DNA of 64,000 bases, taken from contig JAULBX010032035.1 in the NCBI GenBank assembly GCA_032358255.1, positions 100,199-164,198 on the forward strand. The letters run 5' to 3'. Positions 11,113-29,900 of the stretch are shown here, one piece after another. The DNA comes from Heterotrichella gracilis. Lineage: Eukaryota; Sar; Xanthophyceae; Tribonematales; Xanthonemataceae. The translations under genes and the position numbers were made by a program. The stretch's first letter is position 1, and each line of letters starts with the position of its first letter. The notes below the pieces were generated by a model. That model was not told where the DNA came from. It saw only the letters and a program-made list of their open reading frames with translations, and did not search any database.

Positions 11113-12931
11113 TCACTGCGTGATGAGCGACATGTGACCCTCCCTCACAATCTCCTCCAAGTTCAGGTCCTCTACCTCTCCACTGGTGTAGGTGGCCCTG
11201 CACACCACCACACACGCCCCCTCAACAGTGCACCACCACCGCACTCCAACTGGACGTGCAAAGAGAAGGACCAGCTCATGACAAGCAGTACATTGCGACT
11301 TACTTGGCTGTCTTATTCCTGACGTTGACGCTCTGGATCTCAATCAAGTACCACAGCTTGTCATCAGGCCAGTATAGCTGCGGGCAACCCCAGGTGGTTA
11401 GCAAAAACCACCACAGCAGATTGGCAGGCTTAGCAGAACACCCCAGGTTGGCAGACCAGTACCCACCTCAGCTTTTCGGCCCTTCAGGGCCACACTGACG
11501 TCTGAGCTTGTAAGCAACCTCCCTGTCGGCAGTGGGGAGTCAGACGACTTTGCCACTCCACCCATGCCTGACCCCGGCCCTGTGCCTGGAGGCGCGCTGC
11601 TCATGTACTGCTCCTGCACACCGAGGGCCACTGTGAGTGGCACACCTCACAAGGGGTCGAAAAAGGCAACCCGGCAGCCACCCAACCAAAGCGTTACCTC
11701 TTCACGCCTCCTCTTCGCATGGTTGGGTCCGCTCCTGTGCTTGAGGTGCCTGCCCGTCACCGCCTCGTACAGAGTTGGGTGCTGGTTGATCAGTTTGAAC
11801 AGTTGTGACCTGCGGGTGGCGTGGGTGCGTGAGTAAATTCCACAGACGCCAACAAGCCAAGGGGCGGTCGCCATACCACAATCAAGCTGCGCACCTTCCA
11901 GCACTGTCCAGCTTGGCTCCGTAGTAGAAGGACACAGCCATCAGCCACGCGTCACTGTGTACTGCGACCAGCCCGAGCCAGTCCTGCACACCGACATGTG
12001 GGTTGTCGGCCAGGCTGCTCAAAATCTGATTAATTCAGCAAACCTGCCCTCCTCTAGCTCACACTCGCAGCCATAACACCCACAAAGCTGCTCAGACAAG
12101 GGCGCCATAGCGCCTGCCCATTATAGCACACAACGACACCATGACCCTCACAGGCCAAAACTTGCCTTCCGTTGCATCCCGTCCCTCGCGAAGTTTATCC
12201 CTAGGCAAGGCTCTGGAAGCTCTGGTGGTACCTGTAGACGTACAACCAGCTCAGGGGCGCTGGATAGACGCTGGTTGGCAGCCAAGCAAACATGGAATCG
12301 AGGCGAGTGAGTAAGCATGTCGTGCACGTTGCCACTCCTGGCCTAAGAGCGAGCGTGTGGACAACACAAAACGCTTCAAACTGGCGAAGCAACAAGCAGC
12401 TCACCTCCTCAGCAGGTATGTCCACCACCCAGCTCCCATCGCTCTCGCCTGCAGGGCACACACGGGGGTCATCACATGGCAGTTTGTGCGTCGTCATGTG
12501 CGTGGGATGCTTGCACGGCTCGCGCCCCTTACCATAGAGGCACAGATTCTCTCGCTCTGGATCGCACTGCTGGTAGAACTCGTCAACTTCTGCAATGCGC
12601 GCAACACTCGGCTCGTCAGTGCCCGTCAGTTTGGCTGACGATCAGTGGTTTAAAGAGAGCAAAGCTTGCGTACCCTCAGTCAAAGCTCGAACCAGCCCAG
12701 TGCGCCTCCTGGAGAAATCCTCGTATATCTCGCCCACACTGCACAGCCCCAGGCACATAGGTTTCATTGGCACCCGTGCAGAGGTTCAAGGTGGCGATCA
12801 ACAGCCGGTGGACGCGGCAGCAGCAGGCTGAGCACGACGCCAATGTCGTGGTTTTTGCTCGGCTACAGAGCTTGGCATGATGTCACAACGGGACAGGTTA
12901 TATAAACACACCTTCTTGGGTGGTCCGCCAT
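11113..12931 (-). CDS. Alfin-domain protein with a C-terminal Tudor-like domain, 252 aa
   Basis: Ten exons: 12931-12912, 12738-12674, 12589-12533, 12448-12405, 12231-12166, 11983-11895, 11809-11698, 11613-11467, 11377-11304, 11197-11113. Residues 1 to about 145 are a typical Alfin1-like N-terminal domain: [104 protein letters not shown]. Plant Alfin-like proteins then end in a PHD finger that reads H3K4me3. Here the C-terminus (201-252) has no Cys/His zinc pattern; it reads [15 protein letters not shown], then [15 protein letters not shown], which is the pattern of a Tudor/agenet-like barrel. The linker is basic and then Gly/Ser/Pro-rich. The intron after exon 5 uses a GC donor. The role is probably nuclear chromatin binding. 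It is divergent from the AIMP1-like gene. Confidence 0.88.
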
Positions 12932-13419
12932 GCTCGCAGCGCCGTCTGCCTGGGAGTCCTTCAGGTGCGTGGCTCCCAGTCTAACGCCACGACGGCTCTG
13001 ATTATCTCCTTCGGATGCTTTGATGAGCAGTGGCAGGACAACACGCAGGTGCAGCCGCCCTCTCGCTGCCAGGAGACAAACGCCCCAACGCACTGTCTGT
13101 GTCCACGTAGGTATGGGTAGATAAGAACGTCAATGCTGGCGGAACCTGGCAGAAACAAGCACTCTGTACGCCAGAATACGGCTTTTGAGGTGGTCGAAAA
13201 CACAACACCTTTGTTTTTGGGACGAACGCCCGTGGATCTCCAAATCCCAGGGATAGTATATCGTACCAAGGGGGTTTGACATTTTGTATAAATTCGTCAT
13301 GCATTGGGCAGTGGTTCTTCCACTATTTAACGAAGGAGCTTGTTTGAGCACGGGTGGCATTGTTTCCTTTCCATTGCCAACTTTCTGTAGGCAGTAGTGG
13401 GTCTTTGTAGCGATTCACA
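12932..13419. promoter_or_regulatory. Divergent promoter region (Alfin-type and AIMP1-like genes)
   Basis: 488 bases between two start codons on opposite strands. A TATAAAT box at about 13287-13293 lies about 130 bases before the AIMP1-like ATG and is well placed to direct it. No clear TATA box faces the Alfin-type gene. No coding exon is recognisable. Confidence 0.45.
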
Positions 13420-15170
13420 ATGGTCCCGGCATCGGACGACCCATCGCATGGCACCGCCCTCACCAAGGCTCTCACACTACTGGAGGAAGTAATTGCTGAC
13501 CTGGAAAAGCATGCCGGCGCACTGGGCACCAGCGGTACGGCACAAGCTCCCGAACTAACGCAAACGGTGCACTTGAATTGGATCTAGTTGTTCACGTTTG
13601 CAGGCAATGGGAATGCCAAGCAGGCACAACGTTGTTGGCTCTGCGGCAAACCGGGCACTCCCTCTTGCTCTCTATCTGGTTTCCTTTTTAAAAAGAGACC
13701 CACAATGTACTCCCTGCATCTGCTCTGGGCATGCACCGCATGTCCATGCATATCATCCCCACCAGCAATCCCACCCCACACACAAACTCTTTGCCACGTC
13801 TCCGCCGGCACCACCACTGAACTCTCTATTCTTCATCTTGAAATTCTCCCAATCTTCCTACTTCCTTCCCGCAGCCGCCCCCAGCGACCCACAGCCAGCG
13901 CCTGCCCCCACCACCGCCCCTGCCAAGCCAGCCAAGGCGCCCAAGCAACCCAAGGCCAAGCCAGCCAAGGAGGCAGCTGCAGAGCAGGCTCCTGCCAGTG
14001 AAGACCTGTTTGCACGCGCGCAGCTGGTGGTGAGTTGCGTGAACTCTGGCACACGCATGCTTTGCCATGGCATGGACCGCAACGGGCATTGTCACACAGC
14101 AGCTTGGGGGTAGCTGTGGATCAGGCAGTGCTGGCAACGGAGCAGCATGGGCGTCATGTGCTAGTCATGGTCCAGCATTTATACGGGCCGCAGCCGTCAC
14201 CTCGCTGTGCGCCTTGGTGTATCTCAGCCAGTAATGCACGCACCATCTCTCGGACATCATACCACCTGCACGTCACTAGCGCTGACGCATGAAGGATCCT
14301 AGGACGCGACATGCTGCATTTGGAGGACAAAGCTGTGCAGCGCTGCACACCAATACACTGCCGCTCCCCCCACCAGCACCCATACCCACACCACCCCTGC
14401 AGGTTGCGCGTGTTGTGGCGGTGGAGGAAGTGCCCAACTCCGACAAGCTGTACCGCTGCCAGGTGGAGGTGGGCGGCGGAGTGCAGCGCCAGATCTTGGC
14501 GGGCCTCAAGTTGTTTGTGCCAGCCGAAACCCTACAGGGCAGCCTGGTAGTGACCATACTCAACCTCAAGGCAGCCAAGCTGGCAGGTGGGTGCTGCGGG
14601 GCACTAGTGTATGGGGTCATGAGAGTGGGTGGTGGTGGGTGGTGACGGGAAGATGTTGGCAGGTGGAACAGGGTGAGGGTGGTGCATTGATGTGGCGTAA
14701 ATTATGTGACGTAGATCACGATATCACTAGTCCGGATTCTCGTGGATCGGGACTTGATGAACATCACATGCGACCTGAGGTGCTGCATCCCATGTGGATG
14801 GCGACCCCGCGTGCATACCTACAGCTTGCATCCTAGGGTTTTGGTTCGAAACCCTAATTTTGCCGCCACAGGTGAACTCAGTGAGGGCATGATCCTGGCT
14901 GCCGAGGCGCCCACCTCTGAGGGTTCCGGAACCATGGTGGAAACCCTAATCCCGCCGCATGGCGCAGCCCCTGGGGACCCAGTCTATCCCCAGGGCTCCA
15001 GCCCCAGCCCCAGCTACCCCAAGGTGCTGAAATCCGACCAATGGCGGAAGGTCATGGCGGGGCTGCGGGTGCAAGGGGGGAAGGCCACGCATGAGGGGAG
15101 GACACTGGTGACTGGGGGTGGGGAGGTGACGCTGCCCGGGAGCATACCCGATGGGACTGGCATCCACTGA
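13420..15170 (+). CDS. AIMP1/EMAPII-like tRNA-binding protein, 250 aa
   Basis: Four exons: 13420-13534, 13875-14029, 14403-14586, 14872-15170. The N-terminal third has a short helical stretch (LTKALTLLEEVIADLEKHAG) and then a Lys/Ala/Pro-rich linker with repeats of the KPAKAPKQPKAKPAK kind, typical of the basic tRNA-contacting linker of Arc1p and AIMP1. From about residue 86 it follows the EMAPII/Arc1 tRNA-binding OB-fold and its extension: LFARAQLVVARVVAVEEVPN, SDKLYRCQVEVG, QILAGLKLFVP, LVVTILNLKAAKLAGELSEG, MILAAEAP, GAAPGDPVYP. This family binds the tRNA elbow and helps aminoacyl-tRNA synthetases in the cytosol. There is no synthetase domain, so it should be a free cofactor and not a methionyl- or tyrosyl-tRNA synthetase. 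Exon phases agree throughout. Confidence 0.9.
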
Positions 15171-16865
15171 TCAGGGCAGTGGTGAGCTGGGGACCAATGA
15201 CGGGACTGGTGTTGGCTCATGACTCCCAGCGCAGCTTGCAAAGCCAATAAGCACTCTCTCGCATGCGCAGACGATTGCATGCTTGTGGCACATGATCATC
15301 CATGGCATGGTGTCGTGTGCGTTGTCTGGCATGCCTGCAGGCAAGGCTTGGTGAGCAGCATGCTGGTCTACCACACTGTCAGCAGCCAGTTTAGCTAGCC
15401 TGTTACGTCTACAAGTACATATGATGGCGTGAGCTCGCACGTCAGGCCATGCCAATTTTATCCAACATGCGTGGCTATTAGGGGATCCAGGGAGTGTAGT
15501 AGAAAGAATACTAGTACCTAGGTAATAGTGAAAGTACGGTTCGTCCTGAAAGAAAAGAAAAGGAAACAGACGCCAAAGGCGTAAATAAATCCTGCATACA
15601 ATTGCTACCATCATGATGATTATGTCCCGCGGACATTTGAGAGCCGCGGCGTGCTTTGAACCATTTGCCATGGAAGAGATTATGCACATGCATGGCAGCC
15701 AACTTCTTTTCCACCTTTTCTTTGTTTCTACCATGCATGATGATCCGCTCGCCAAGATCTGATGCATTTGTAAAATCAATTTATCATGTGGAATATGTTT
15801 ACTTCGATTTTTGAAAGAAAGAAAGGGGACGCACAGAGGGACCACTGGCTCAAACCCAAAAAACACAGCCTGTGACAGGGAAATAGCTGTGCGTCATCCG
15901 ATGAGTCATGACGCAGTGCATGTTCAATTCACCATCTGATTCAGCTGGTGCACCCCGCCAATAATTGCCAAATAATATTATGGTGGTACGGTACACTCTT
16001 ATTGAATGCCGCTGGCAATTTGGCATGGCATGGGCATTGCCGATGATCACGTGACGCGGCGTACCGTACTTTGTGCACCAGGTCCAGCAGCAGCAGCCAA
16101 CAAGACGTGTTCCGCAGTAGTGACAGTAGTCCAAGACTGTCTGCTTGCAGTGCGCACAATTTGCCGCAGCTTGCTCTGAGTCAGCAAGACTGAGTATTGA
16201 GCCAGGTATCGCCCCCAAAGGCCTAAGGGATGCATCATGCCCATGATGTCATTGAACCAGAAACAGTTGTTTTGTTACCACTCAAGACAATGCATCATGC
16301 ATGGGTCACACCAACCACAGTTCATGATGACAACAAAGGTGAAGTGGTGCAAGCCCGTCCTGGCTGATCCAAGCCTCGTCCAGCTGTCAGCTCAGTGAGG
16401 CACTGCCAGTGATCAAATTGGCATACCGTGGCGACGCTGTGCTGCAAAGGCAATTAATGAAACCCTGCTGTGTTGAATGGGCCACACCCTTCACTGCACA
16501 TGCACACGCTGGCACCTGCACCACCCGCCATTGCCATGCGCCTGACACATGCTTTGCTCCAGCTGCCACCTGTGTGCCATAGCTGCCATTCTAAAAACAA
16601 CTCCAACTCTGGGCCACCATATACAGGGTATGCCTCCAAGGGGGGTCCTGGCAGCGTAGTAGATACCCCTGCGCTGGTCCCAGTCTCTCCCAGTCCGAGC
16701 AGTTTCCTTGCAATGCTTCCCCTCGCCAAAGTGCTCCCCTTGGTTTGCGCTCTGCCACTGTATGGCAGCCTGGGCACTCTCCCACCGCATGCTAGCCTGA
16801 GTACTCTGCCACTGCATGCTAGCCTGGCTGTGCCCCGCATCACAGCATGTCCGCCACACCCCGCA
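15171..16865. other. Convergent intergenic region
   Basis: 1.7 kb between the AIMP1-like (+) and PRMT4 (-) stop codons. A 231-codon open frame on the minus strand (15171-15866) is the longest unassigned frame here, but it has no family motif and AT-rich, non-coding-like composition. I treat it as chance. Confidence 0.45.
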
Positions 16866-22777
<5,912 letters not shown>

Positions 22778-23814
22778 GCCTGCAGTGGATGGCCACGCTA
22801 GCGGCGCACGGATAGGCACAAAGCACTAAGGTGCAACGACGACTTGTTCAAGGTCATGCTTTCCACAGAGTTACGCCCCAGTTGATGGCAGTAGCGGGCA
22901 ATATTAGGTAGATCTTTGGGCGATGAGTGGGGACGGGTGCATGCATGCAGGCCAAAATCTGCCTGTGGGTTGCTCACGCAGCGGCGACCTGGCCGAGTAG
23001 CTACAATATACTTGACGAGAAGCAAGCTTTGGATGTCTGCCTGTGTGCAGCCAGACAGTAGTATCAGCAATAGTGTAGCTGCATATGCATGCCTCGGGGT
23101 AGCGAAAACGTGCCCCATTTTCCGAGACAAAAGGTAAATAATGTTTCATTTTAAAAGGATAACTGGGGCAAAGTTTTGTGTCAGCAACCAGCCAGCCTGT
23201 CCATGCTTTCAGCTACAGCAATAAGATGGTGGTGCTGAATACATAGAACACATGCAACGGTCATACCTCAATTGTCACACAGCTGGTTTTGGAAACATTC
23301 GTTGCGCCAGCAAAGTGTGTGGACGTGATGCGAAGCGTGACTGCCCTTCTGCCGTTTAGATATTGAGACTGTCAATCACCACAAGCTGACCCACACTGGT
23401 GTTGCTGCAAAATAATTCAAGAACTGCTGCTGTACCTACACTATGTTGGACATGCTCTGCCAGACCGAAAAAGGACACGAATGGTTGCAGAAAGACCTCT
23501 ACACCTTGCGGGGTTATAACCAAACCCTTGCAAAGGGTTTGTTGCCACCGAAAACGGTGTGTCATGATCAGCCACATCTCGTCATGTACCAAGTCACACT
23601 AGCTACTTAATGCGGTGACCACCCGCGGTGTAAACGCAGTTGCTGGCCAAGCCAGCCTCCCCCAGCGATACAACGGTGGGTGCATGCCAGACTTGTCATG
23701 GGGAAAGTGAAGCTGCCGTTAAATTACCCAATCCATGATGATCCACATGAGCAATCCAGCACTTCGTCCCTCTAACAGGAACCACCTCTTTGGTTGCAAA
23801 CCCCGCCCCTTGCA
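22778..23814. other. Intergenic region between PRMT4 and the esterase gene
   Basis: About 1 kb that must hold the PRMT4 promoter and the 3' end of the esterase transcript. I see no exon, RNA gene or clear TATA box. Confidence 0.45.
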
Positions 23815-25483
23815 TCAGGCCCCCGCCGCCACCATGCCGTGCAGCATGCGCGTGAGGCGCTCCGTCCACATGTTGTAGGGACCCGGCCCGCAGTAGTGTG
23901 TGCACTCCTGCTCCGCATGCAGCCGCCAGGCGGGCACCGTCTCATTGAAGGTCTCCAAGTAGGGCACCCCCCCGGCCTGCACGATGCGCTTGGCCCACAT
24001 GTTGCGCCACCCCCCCTGCACGATGTACACGTTCTCCCCTTGCAGGTGCCCCTCGTTGGTGAGGTTGACGGCAGGCAGGGGTAGGCACTTGAGTGGCTTT
24101 TTCACCTTGTTGGGCAGCAGGCGCCCTGCATCCTTGGGATGAGGGTACTCCCCATTGATGGTCTCAAAATGCTGCGTCCCCGTGTCCCTGAAAATGGTCA
24201 GCGGCATCTCCCCCTTGTGCTCCCCATACCACCCCACAAACTGCTGCAGCAGAGAGTGGTAGTTGTCTGTCTGAAAATGGTGCCAGATGCCAAAGTTTAT
24301 CAGCAGCACGTCGGTGCGCTGGGCGCCCAGGAGGTGGAGGGAGGGGAGGTAATCCTTCACCACGTCTCCCCCCTTGTTGACCCGCACGTGGCAGATGCGG
24401 GTGCCCTGGATGAGGTGCGCGCACACTGGGAGGGCCTTGCCGTGCTGCCCGTCCTTCACCACGCGCTCCTTGATGGCAGCAACCTGCGCCGGCCAGCGGG
24501 AGGGTTGATCACCATTTCTTTAGGACTATTTTTGGACTGATATTTGACTAGTTGTCTACTGTAAAACAAACAAGCATTTCTATTAGAATGTCAAATAAGT
24601 TGATACAAGAAAAATGCATGCGCTCCACCACAATGATGTTGCATGAGTCGATGCTCCGATGAACATCCTCTTTTGTAATTGTGATTGTGAGGATCTCAAT
24701 GTGCTGGTTGTATGCATATTCGCGGTACATTTAGGTAAGCACCTGCTGGTAAGTGACAAGCATTCCACCAATGCAGCAGATGAGCGGTCTGCCAGTCTTG
24801 CATGCCTCCATCCCTAATTATGGGGGACATGGGGATGGTATAGATGACAATGGGGATGGAGGCATAGGGATGGGATGGGGGTGCCGATGACAAGGCTTCA
24901 AAGACACCGAGATCCAACACCACCCTCGTTCTTATGACCCTACCTGCTTTGGATCACTGGTGACCGGGACGTCAGTCCCATAGTCATGCTCCCCGTCTGC
25001 AAACCCGCCCATCAGGCACTTGACGGTATAGTAGTGCAGGCGGGTCATGGAGTCACCCATCAACCACAGGGTGCGGCCCCGGATGAGCTTGAAAAGGTCA
25101 CATGGCAGCCACGTCAGCATCTCAGTCTGCCCCCGCCCCCGGATGGCGCTGATGTAGTCGTTGAGGGCGCCCCCCCCGCACCCCCAGATTTGCTTGCACC
25201 CCCACACGTATAGGCCCCTGGGGAAGGCCCCGTCTTTGACCGATTGGATGTATCCCTGGCTGATTTGGGGGTCGCAGGCATTGAATGCCCGGGACCCCGG
25301 CTCGAGGCCCATTGCAAGGGGGTCTAGTGCGGTGACTGTGAAGGGGATGGAGGGGGGGGTGGCTGTGGCTGTGGCTGCGGCTGCGCTGTGCTGGTGGTGG
25401 TGGTGGTGGAGCGTGAGGGTGGCAAAGAGGATGAGGTGGAGGAGGGGGGGCCGTGGGCTGGGAGGTGGTGGGCGGGGCGCCAT
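23815..25483 (-). CDS. PC-esterase (Pmr5/Cas1p, TBL-like) acyl esterase, 402 aa
   Basis: Two exons: 25483-24944 and 24483-23815. The protein fits the PC-esterase superfamily, which includes plant TBL polysaccharide O-acetyltransferases and Cas1p. Residues 11-24 form a short hydrophobic stretch (LLHLILFATLTL) that could be a signal anchor, followed by a His run and an Ala/Thr-rich spacer. The catalytic GDS motif is at 143-145 (LWLMGDSMTRLHYY), and LLINFGIWHH fits the middle block. The C-terminal block normally reads DxxH; here it is ECTHYCGPGPYNMW, with Glu373 where Asp is expected and His376 in place. Glu can serve in the triad, but the change is notable. Cys-rich GCKQIWGCGGG precedes the GDS block. 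It likely acts in the Golgi on cell-wall or matrix glycans. An upstream GTG/ATG extension of the frame lacks support; I start at the Met before APRPPPPSPR. Confidence 0.85.
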
Positions 25484-26944
25484 GGCGGCAGGGGGCAAGA
25501 GGGGGGTGGGGGCTGCCAGCGGGGAGGGAATCAGGGTGAGGGCAGGGGGACTAGAATAGGACAAGCCAACGTGAGCTTGTGGCATAAGGCCCAAATGGTA
25601 TATATGCGTAGTTGCTTGTGCTTGCTGTGGCGCCATTCACCCTGGGTGGCAGGGTGTATAGCAAATGGGGCGCGTAAGTAGGGGGTGGAAAGTGCCCGAT
25701 GGGTGGAGTGGACAGTGGCACACAGCCATTGGTCGTGATCAAAGGAAACAATATATTGCAATACAGCAAGGTAAGTGAACCACGAGGAGCCAGATTCAGA
25801 CAAAGCAACGAGCCAGGCAGCAACGCACGGGTGCACATATGCATTTGGTGGGCGATTGCAACCAGGCTGAAGACCCAGGCTAGACTGCTGTGCCACAAGC
25901 GCGACGACAACAGGCCGTAGTTGCACGTGTGTCAATAACAACCCTAGCGACAACAAGTTTAATTTCTGTTGCGCCTAGTACTAGCCTGGTTGCGCTAGCC
26001 GCTCGGTGGCCACCCCCAGTTTGCCTCCGCGCCCAAAGCTCACCCTTAACTGTCGTACGTTAAAGGCAGCCCTTGAAGTTTTCAACCTGTTGGCGTGTCA
26101 TCAAAGGCCGGGGGTCGAACTGGGCGATCGACCCTTGTCGAGCCATCGGCCAGTCATCCCACTCGAGAGCCACATTGCTATTAGACAGCCAGCGCGGAGG
26201 GTTTTGTTGTATTTGCAAGTGGGTCTGAGCTGTTCACGTCTCTGACAAGCGGGGGTTTAAGGTTGTGTGTGCTTTAGGGTGCCACCGTGCATGCATATAT
26301 AATACCGCCCAAAAGAAGGGGGGTGGTATTTGCATGCACAGGTTCCCACCAGCGGGGGTGTTCCAGCTTCTACAGAAACAGACAACAGTTGAGGCTGACG
26401 AGAGTTGGTTAATTTGATTATTTGGTTGCTATATGTTACCCCAGCTTGCTTGAAGCAGTAACGCCATCGAGTGCAAGCGGTTTGTTGGCCATGCATGCAT
26501 GCATATGGTCAGCTTGTAGAAAACAAGATGGCAGAGTGAAACGAGTTGCCCGTTGAAAGCCTCTGCAGCCACAATGTCTTGCTTTACCTGTTTGTCACCG
26601 TGAAAGTTTCCACGGGGCGGGGCACCCAACGCTTCAACCTCTCAACTGTAAACTTGTGGGCTTTGGTAGGGCGCTTTGCGCTCCCATCCACTCCAAGTGC
26701 TTGAAGTGCACCCCTTATTCCTCAACAGCAGCCTCAACCCCACCAGCCCCTCTCAGTACCTGTCACAGCAAAGCAAACACCCCAGCCTAGGGTGCGGCTC
26801 GTGCTCCCAACCAAACCACAGGCCTGCACGCACACCCCTGCGTCCAGTGGGGGATCCCCACCCACCTTCCACAGCTTAGGCCTAGCGCAGACCAAAACCC
26901 TCCATTGGGTAGCCCAGACCCCTCGCTAGGGTTTCCTACCCACC
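25484..26944. promoter_or_regulatory. Divergent intergenic region (esterase and SURF4-like genes)
   Basis: 1.46 kb between two opposite start codons. It contains TATATA-like stretches (near 26296) and a TGCATGCATGCAT palindrome near 26492. No exon recognised. A GTTCGA stretch near 26110 was checked as a possible tRNA T-arm and not accepted. Confidence 0.4.
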
Positions 26945-29900
26945 ATGGCCGACCTCCACCAGGCCCGCCAGGTTGTGGCCAAGGTGAAGCGGGGGATACC
27001 CTACACGCTGCCGCACCTGGACGAGAAAACCCTACAGAAGCTGAAGGAGCAGGCCATACGCAAGGCGCACAAGCTCAAGGCACAGGTGGGGAGGTGGGAT
27101 GGGATATGGCGCAGGCGGAGTGGAGGGGGTGAGGGGGGCCCCATCCGGCTTTAGTTCGGGCGTGGTGGGTGGTGAGTGGTGAGGGCGGGGGTGGGGTTCT
27201 TTTACATCCATGCAGACTCCAGGTGGTGGGTGGGTATGGTGGACGTCCACTTTGGCACAACTCCCTCCAAGCGGTATTTGATCAAGGTGCTGGTATTGCC
27301 TGGGCGCGCCAGTCCAGGGCCACCCCTGGTGCGGGGCGAGCACATTTTCAAAAACGGCTTCCCTGGCGAGCACCTGCTTATGCCAGGACATTGGGGTGGA
27401 CAGATGACAGATGACCCTAAACTCTATAATTACTTGTTAATATTAATTTAGAAAATAATAATAGAAAACAATGTGGCGCATGAAGCTGCACCCAGTCCGT
27501 TGTGCGTCTACCTGTGTGCGTCCCACCCACCCCCACTAACCTCAGCGCACGCACCCGCCCTCCCGCGCCTCCGCCAGTGTACCATGCCCCCAATTCCATA
27601 TCTCATCACCACCTCCACTCTCGCAGGCTCTCAAATCCACCTCCGAGGGTCTGGATGCGGCCACGTTAGCAGCACGCCAGGTGGCAGCATCTCGCACACC
27701 GCAGGTCAGTATAACCTACCCAAAGGAAGTGCTGCAAGCAGAATTAAGATAAGCTTACAAATGATATCATAAATGGTAATGTTAACCACTGATCATACAT
27801 ATTACCACAGTCATAGTAACAATAGTCATACATATTTACACAGAATTGACGGTGTTATACCACAATGGTGGCTCACTTCAGTTTGTGCGCATGCAGGAGG
27901 CAGGGTGGCGTGTGTGGGGTGCGTGGCGCGCATTTGACCGGGCTCCAGCTGCTCGCCACCTGGCACGCCTGCTCATCTGCACATACTTTTGCAACCTGGT
28001 GTACGAAGGTGAGGAATTAGGGATAGCTTAGGGCGTAGGCTCATGTGCACATACTTTGCAAACCTGGTCACGCGGGTTTAGGAATTCTGCACACTGTTAC
28101 CCCCTTGAAGGTAATCACATACTCTGCCATCCCACCACCCCGCGGATTCTTGCAATGGCGCAAAATGGCGTGTTCTCTGCCTAGCACAGTGCACACACAC
28201 AGGGCTTCCCGCACGAGCCTCCCCACACCCAAACCATTATATCACCCAAATCCTGACCAGCATACCGTAGTCCAATGCACCTGTGACCAGGACAGGCTCG
28301 TAGGTCTACATTCTCTGCATCAAGCGCCACCACTTACCCCCTCTTCCCACGCTGCAGACTACGAGCAGTGGCGCCACGTGTCCTCCGCCCAGCACCACGC
28401 GCGCACCCAGGGCTTCCCGCACGACTCTTCAGCAGAGGCGGGATTCCCCCTGTTGGGCGTCTGCGTGGTGCTGCCCTGCTGCCTGCTGGCGGTGCTGGGT
28501 GTGCGCCTGACTGCTGCCGCCAGCATCCTGCTCTTGGACACAGCGCGGGACAGCGCAAGGATCGTCTACACGCAACTGTAGGTGGCGGCTAGGGTGAAAT
28601 GCATCCTGGCAGGGTGTGTTGGGGGGATGGCCAAGCGGGAAACCCTGGGTTAGGGTTTACTATGTGCGTCACTTCCATGGTGGTATGCTGCTGCACCTGA
28701 TTAATCATTTTGGATCAGTTTGGTGTGCATACCCAATTTTCCACCCATCTGTATCGCATCCATGTGAGGCGCATCCATACGTAGTGGGCAAACGCCACCA
28801 CCTCTTGCATACCCAGAGGATCACACCTCACCCTCCCCACCCAACCCAACCCCTCGCACACCCACTCCATCCCCCGCAGCCTGATGTGGGCGCGCTACGG
28901 CCACCCCCCCACCGAGATCCTGGTCAAGCGCCTGGCAATGGTGGGGGCAACCGCACTGGTGCTTGCACACTCCCTGCGCCCCACCCGCACCAAGCCCACC
29001 ACCTACGCGGGGCTGCTGCTGGAAGGGGGGGAGGAGGCGGGGGGGAGGGGGCCGCAGCCCGGGAAGGGGAAGTCTGCTGCGCTGCTTGCGGGGAGGCTGC
29101 TTATGGCCACGCTGTTTGTGTTTGTTGGGGTGGAGCAGGTACGGAGGTGGGGGGTGGGGGTGGAGGTGGGCGGTCGCTATCATAGTGGGCATGCTGTTTG
29201 TGTTTTTGAGGGTGGAGCAGGTGAGTGTGTGTCGGGTTGGGAGGGGGGAAAGGGGGGTCTCTGTTGAGGAGAGTTTTGCAATTGGGTTTTGATGGACAGG
29301 GTGGGAGGGGCGTGTCAGTCTGTGTGAAGCGCGTAAGGTTCAAATTGGAGCATTTGGATGTTGTGCAGCGGTCTTTGCGGCATGGGGATTGGGAAGCACC
29401 CTCCACTCCTCGTTTGACTGTGTGGTGCCCCCCTTGCCCCATTCCTGCACCCTTGTGTTGCCCATCACCATGCTTGCCCCCTTGGCAACATGTGCCCCCC
29501 TGCACCCCGCCAACCCCCACCACCATCACCACCACCACCACCACCGCCACCCACCCAGCCAGATCCAGCGCGCGCATTGACAGGCAATGTTGGCTTCTCC
29601 CCTCACTCCCCACCCCCCATTTCAATCCCCGTTCGCCCCTGCCAGGTCCAGCGTGTGCTTGCGCGTGACTGGGCAGCCGCCACCCACCACCTGCCCCCCT
29701 CTGAGGCGCACATGGGCCACGACAACAACTGGCTGCTGCTGGAGCTGGTGCTGGCGGTGCCATTTGCGCTGGGGTACAAAATTGAGGTGTGTTTGGCAGT
29801 TGAGGGGCATACAATGAGGGTTGGGTGGGAGTCATACATGTCCCACCCCTTGCCACCCACATCTGGCCTTAAATCCCTGCCTTTAAACACATACCACCAT

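Noticed and set aside
11398-11643. Expected PHD finger downstream of the Alfin domain
   Set aside because: Searched the exons and introns down to the stop for a Cys4-His-Cys3 pattern and found none; the C-terminus is Tudor-like instead.
15171-15866. 231-codon open frame on the minus strand
   Set aside because: No family motif, composition like non-coding DNA, and it lies between two 3' ends. Length alone is not enough.
26095-26170. Possible tRNA on the minus strand (CAGTTCGACCC resembles a T-arm)
   Set aside because: No seven-base acceptor stem or anticodon arm can be drawn around it.
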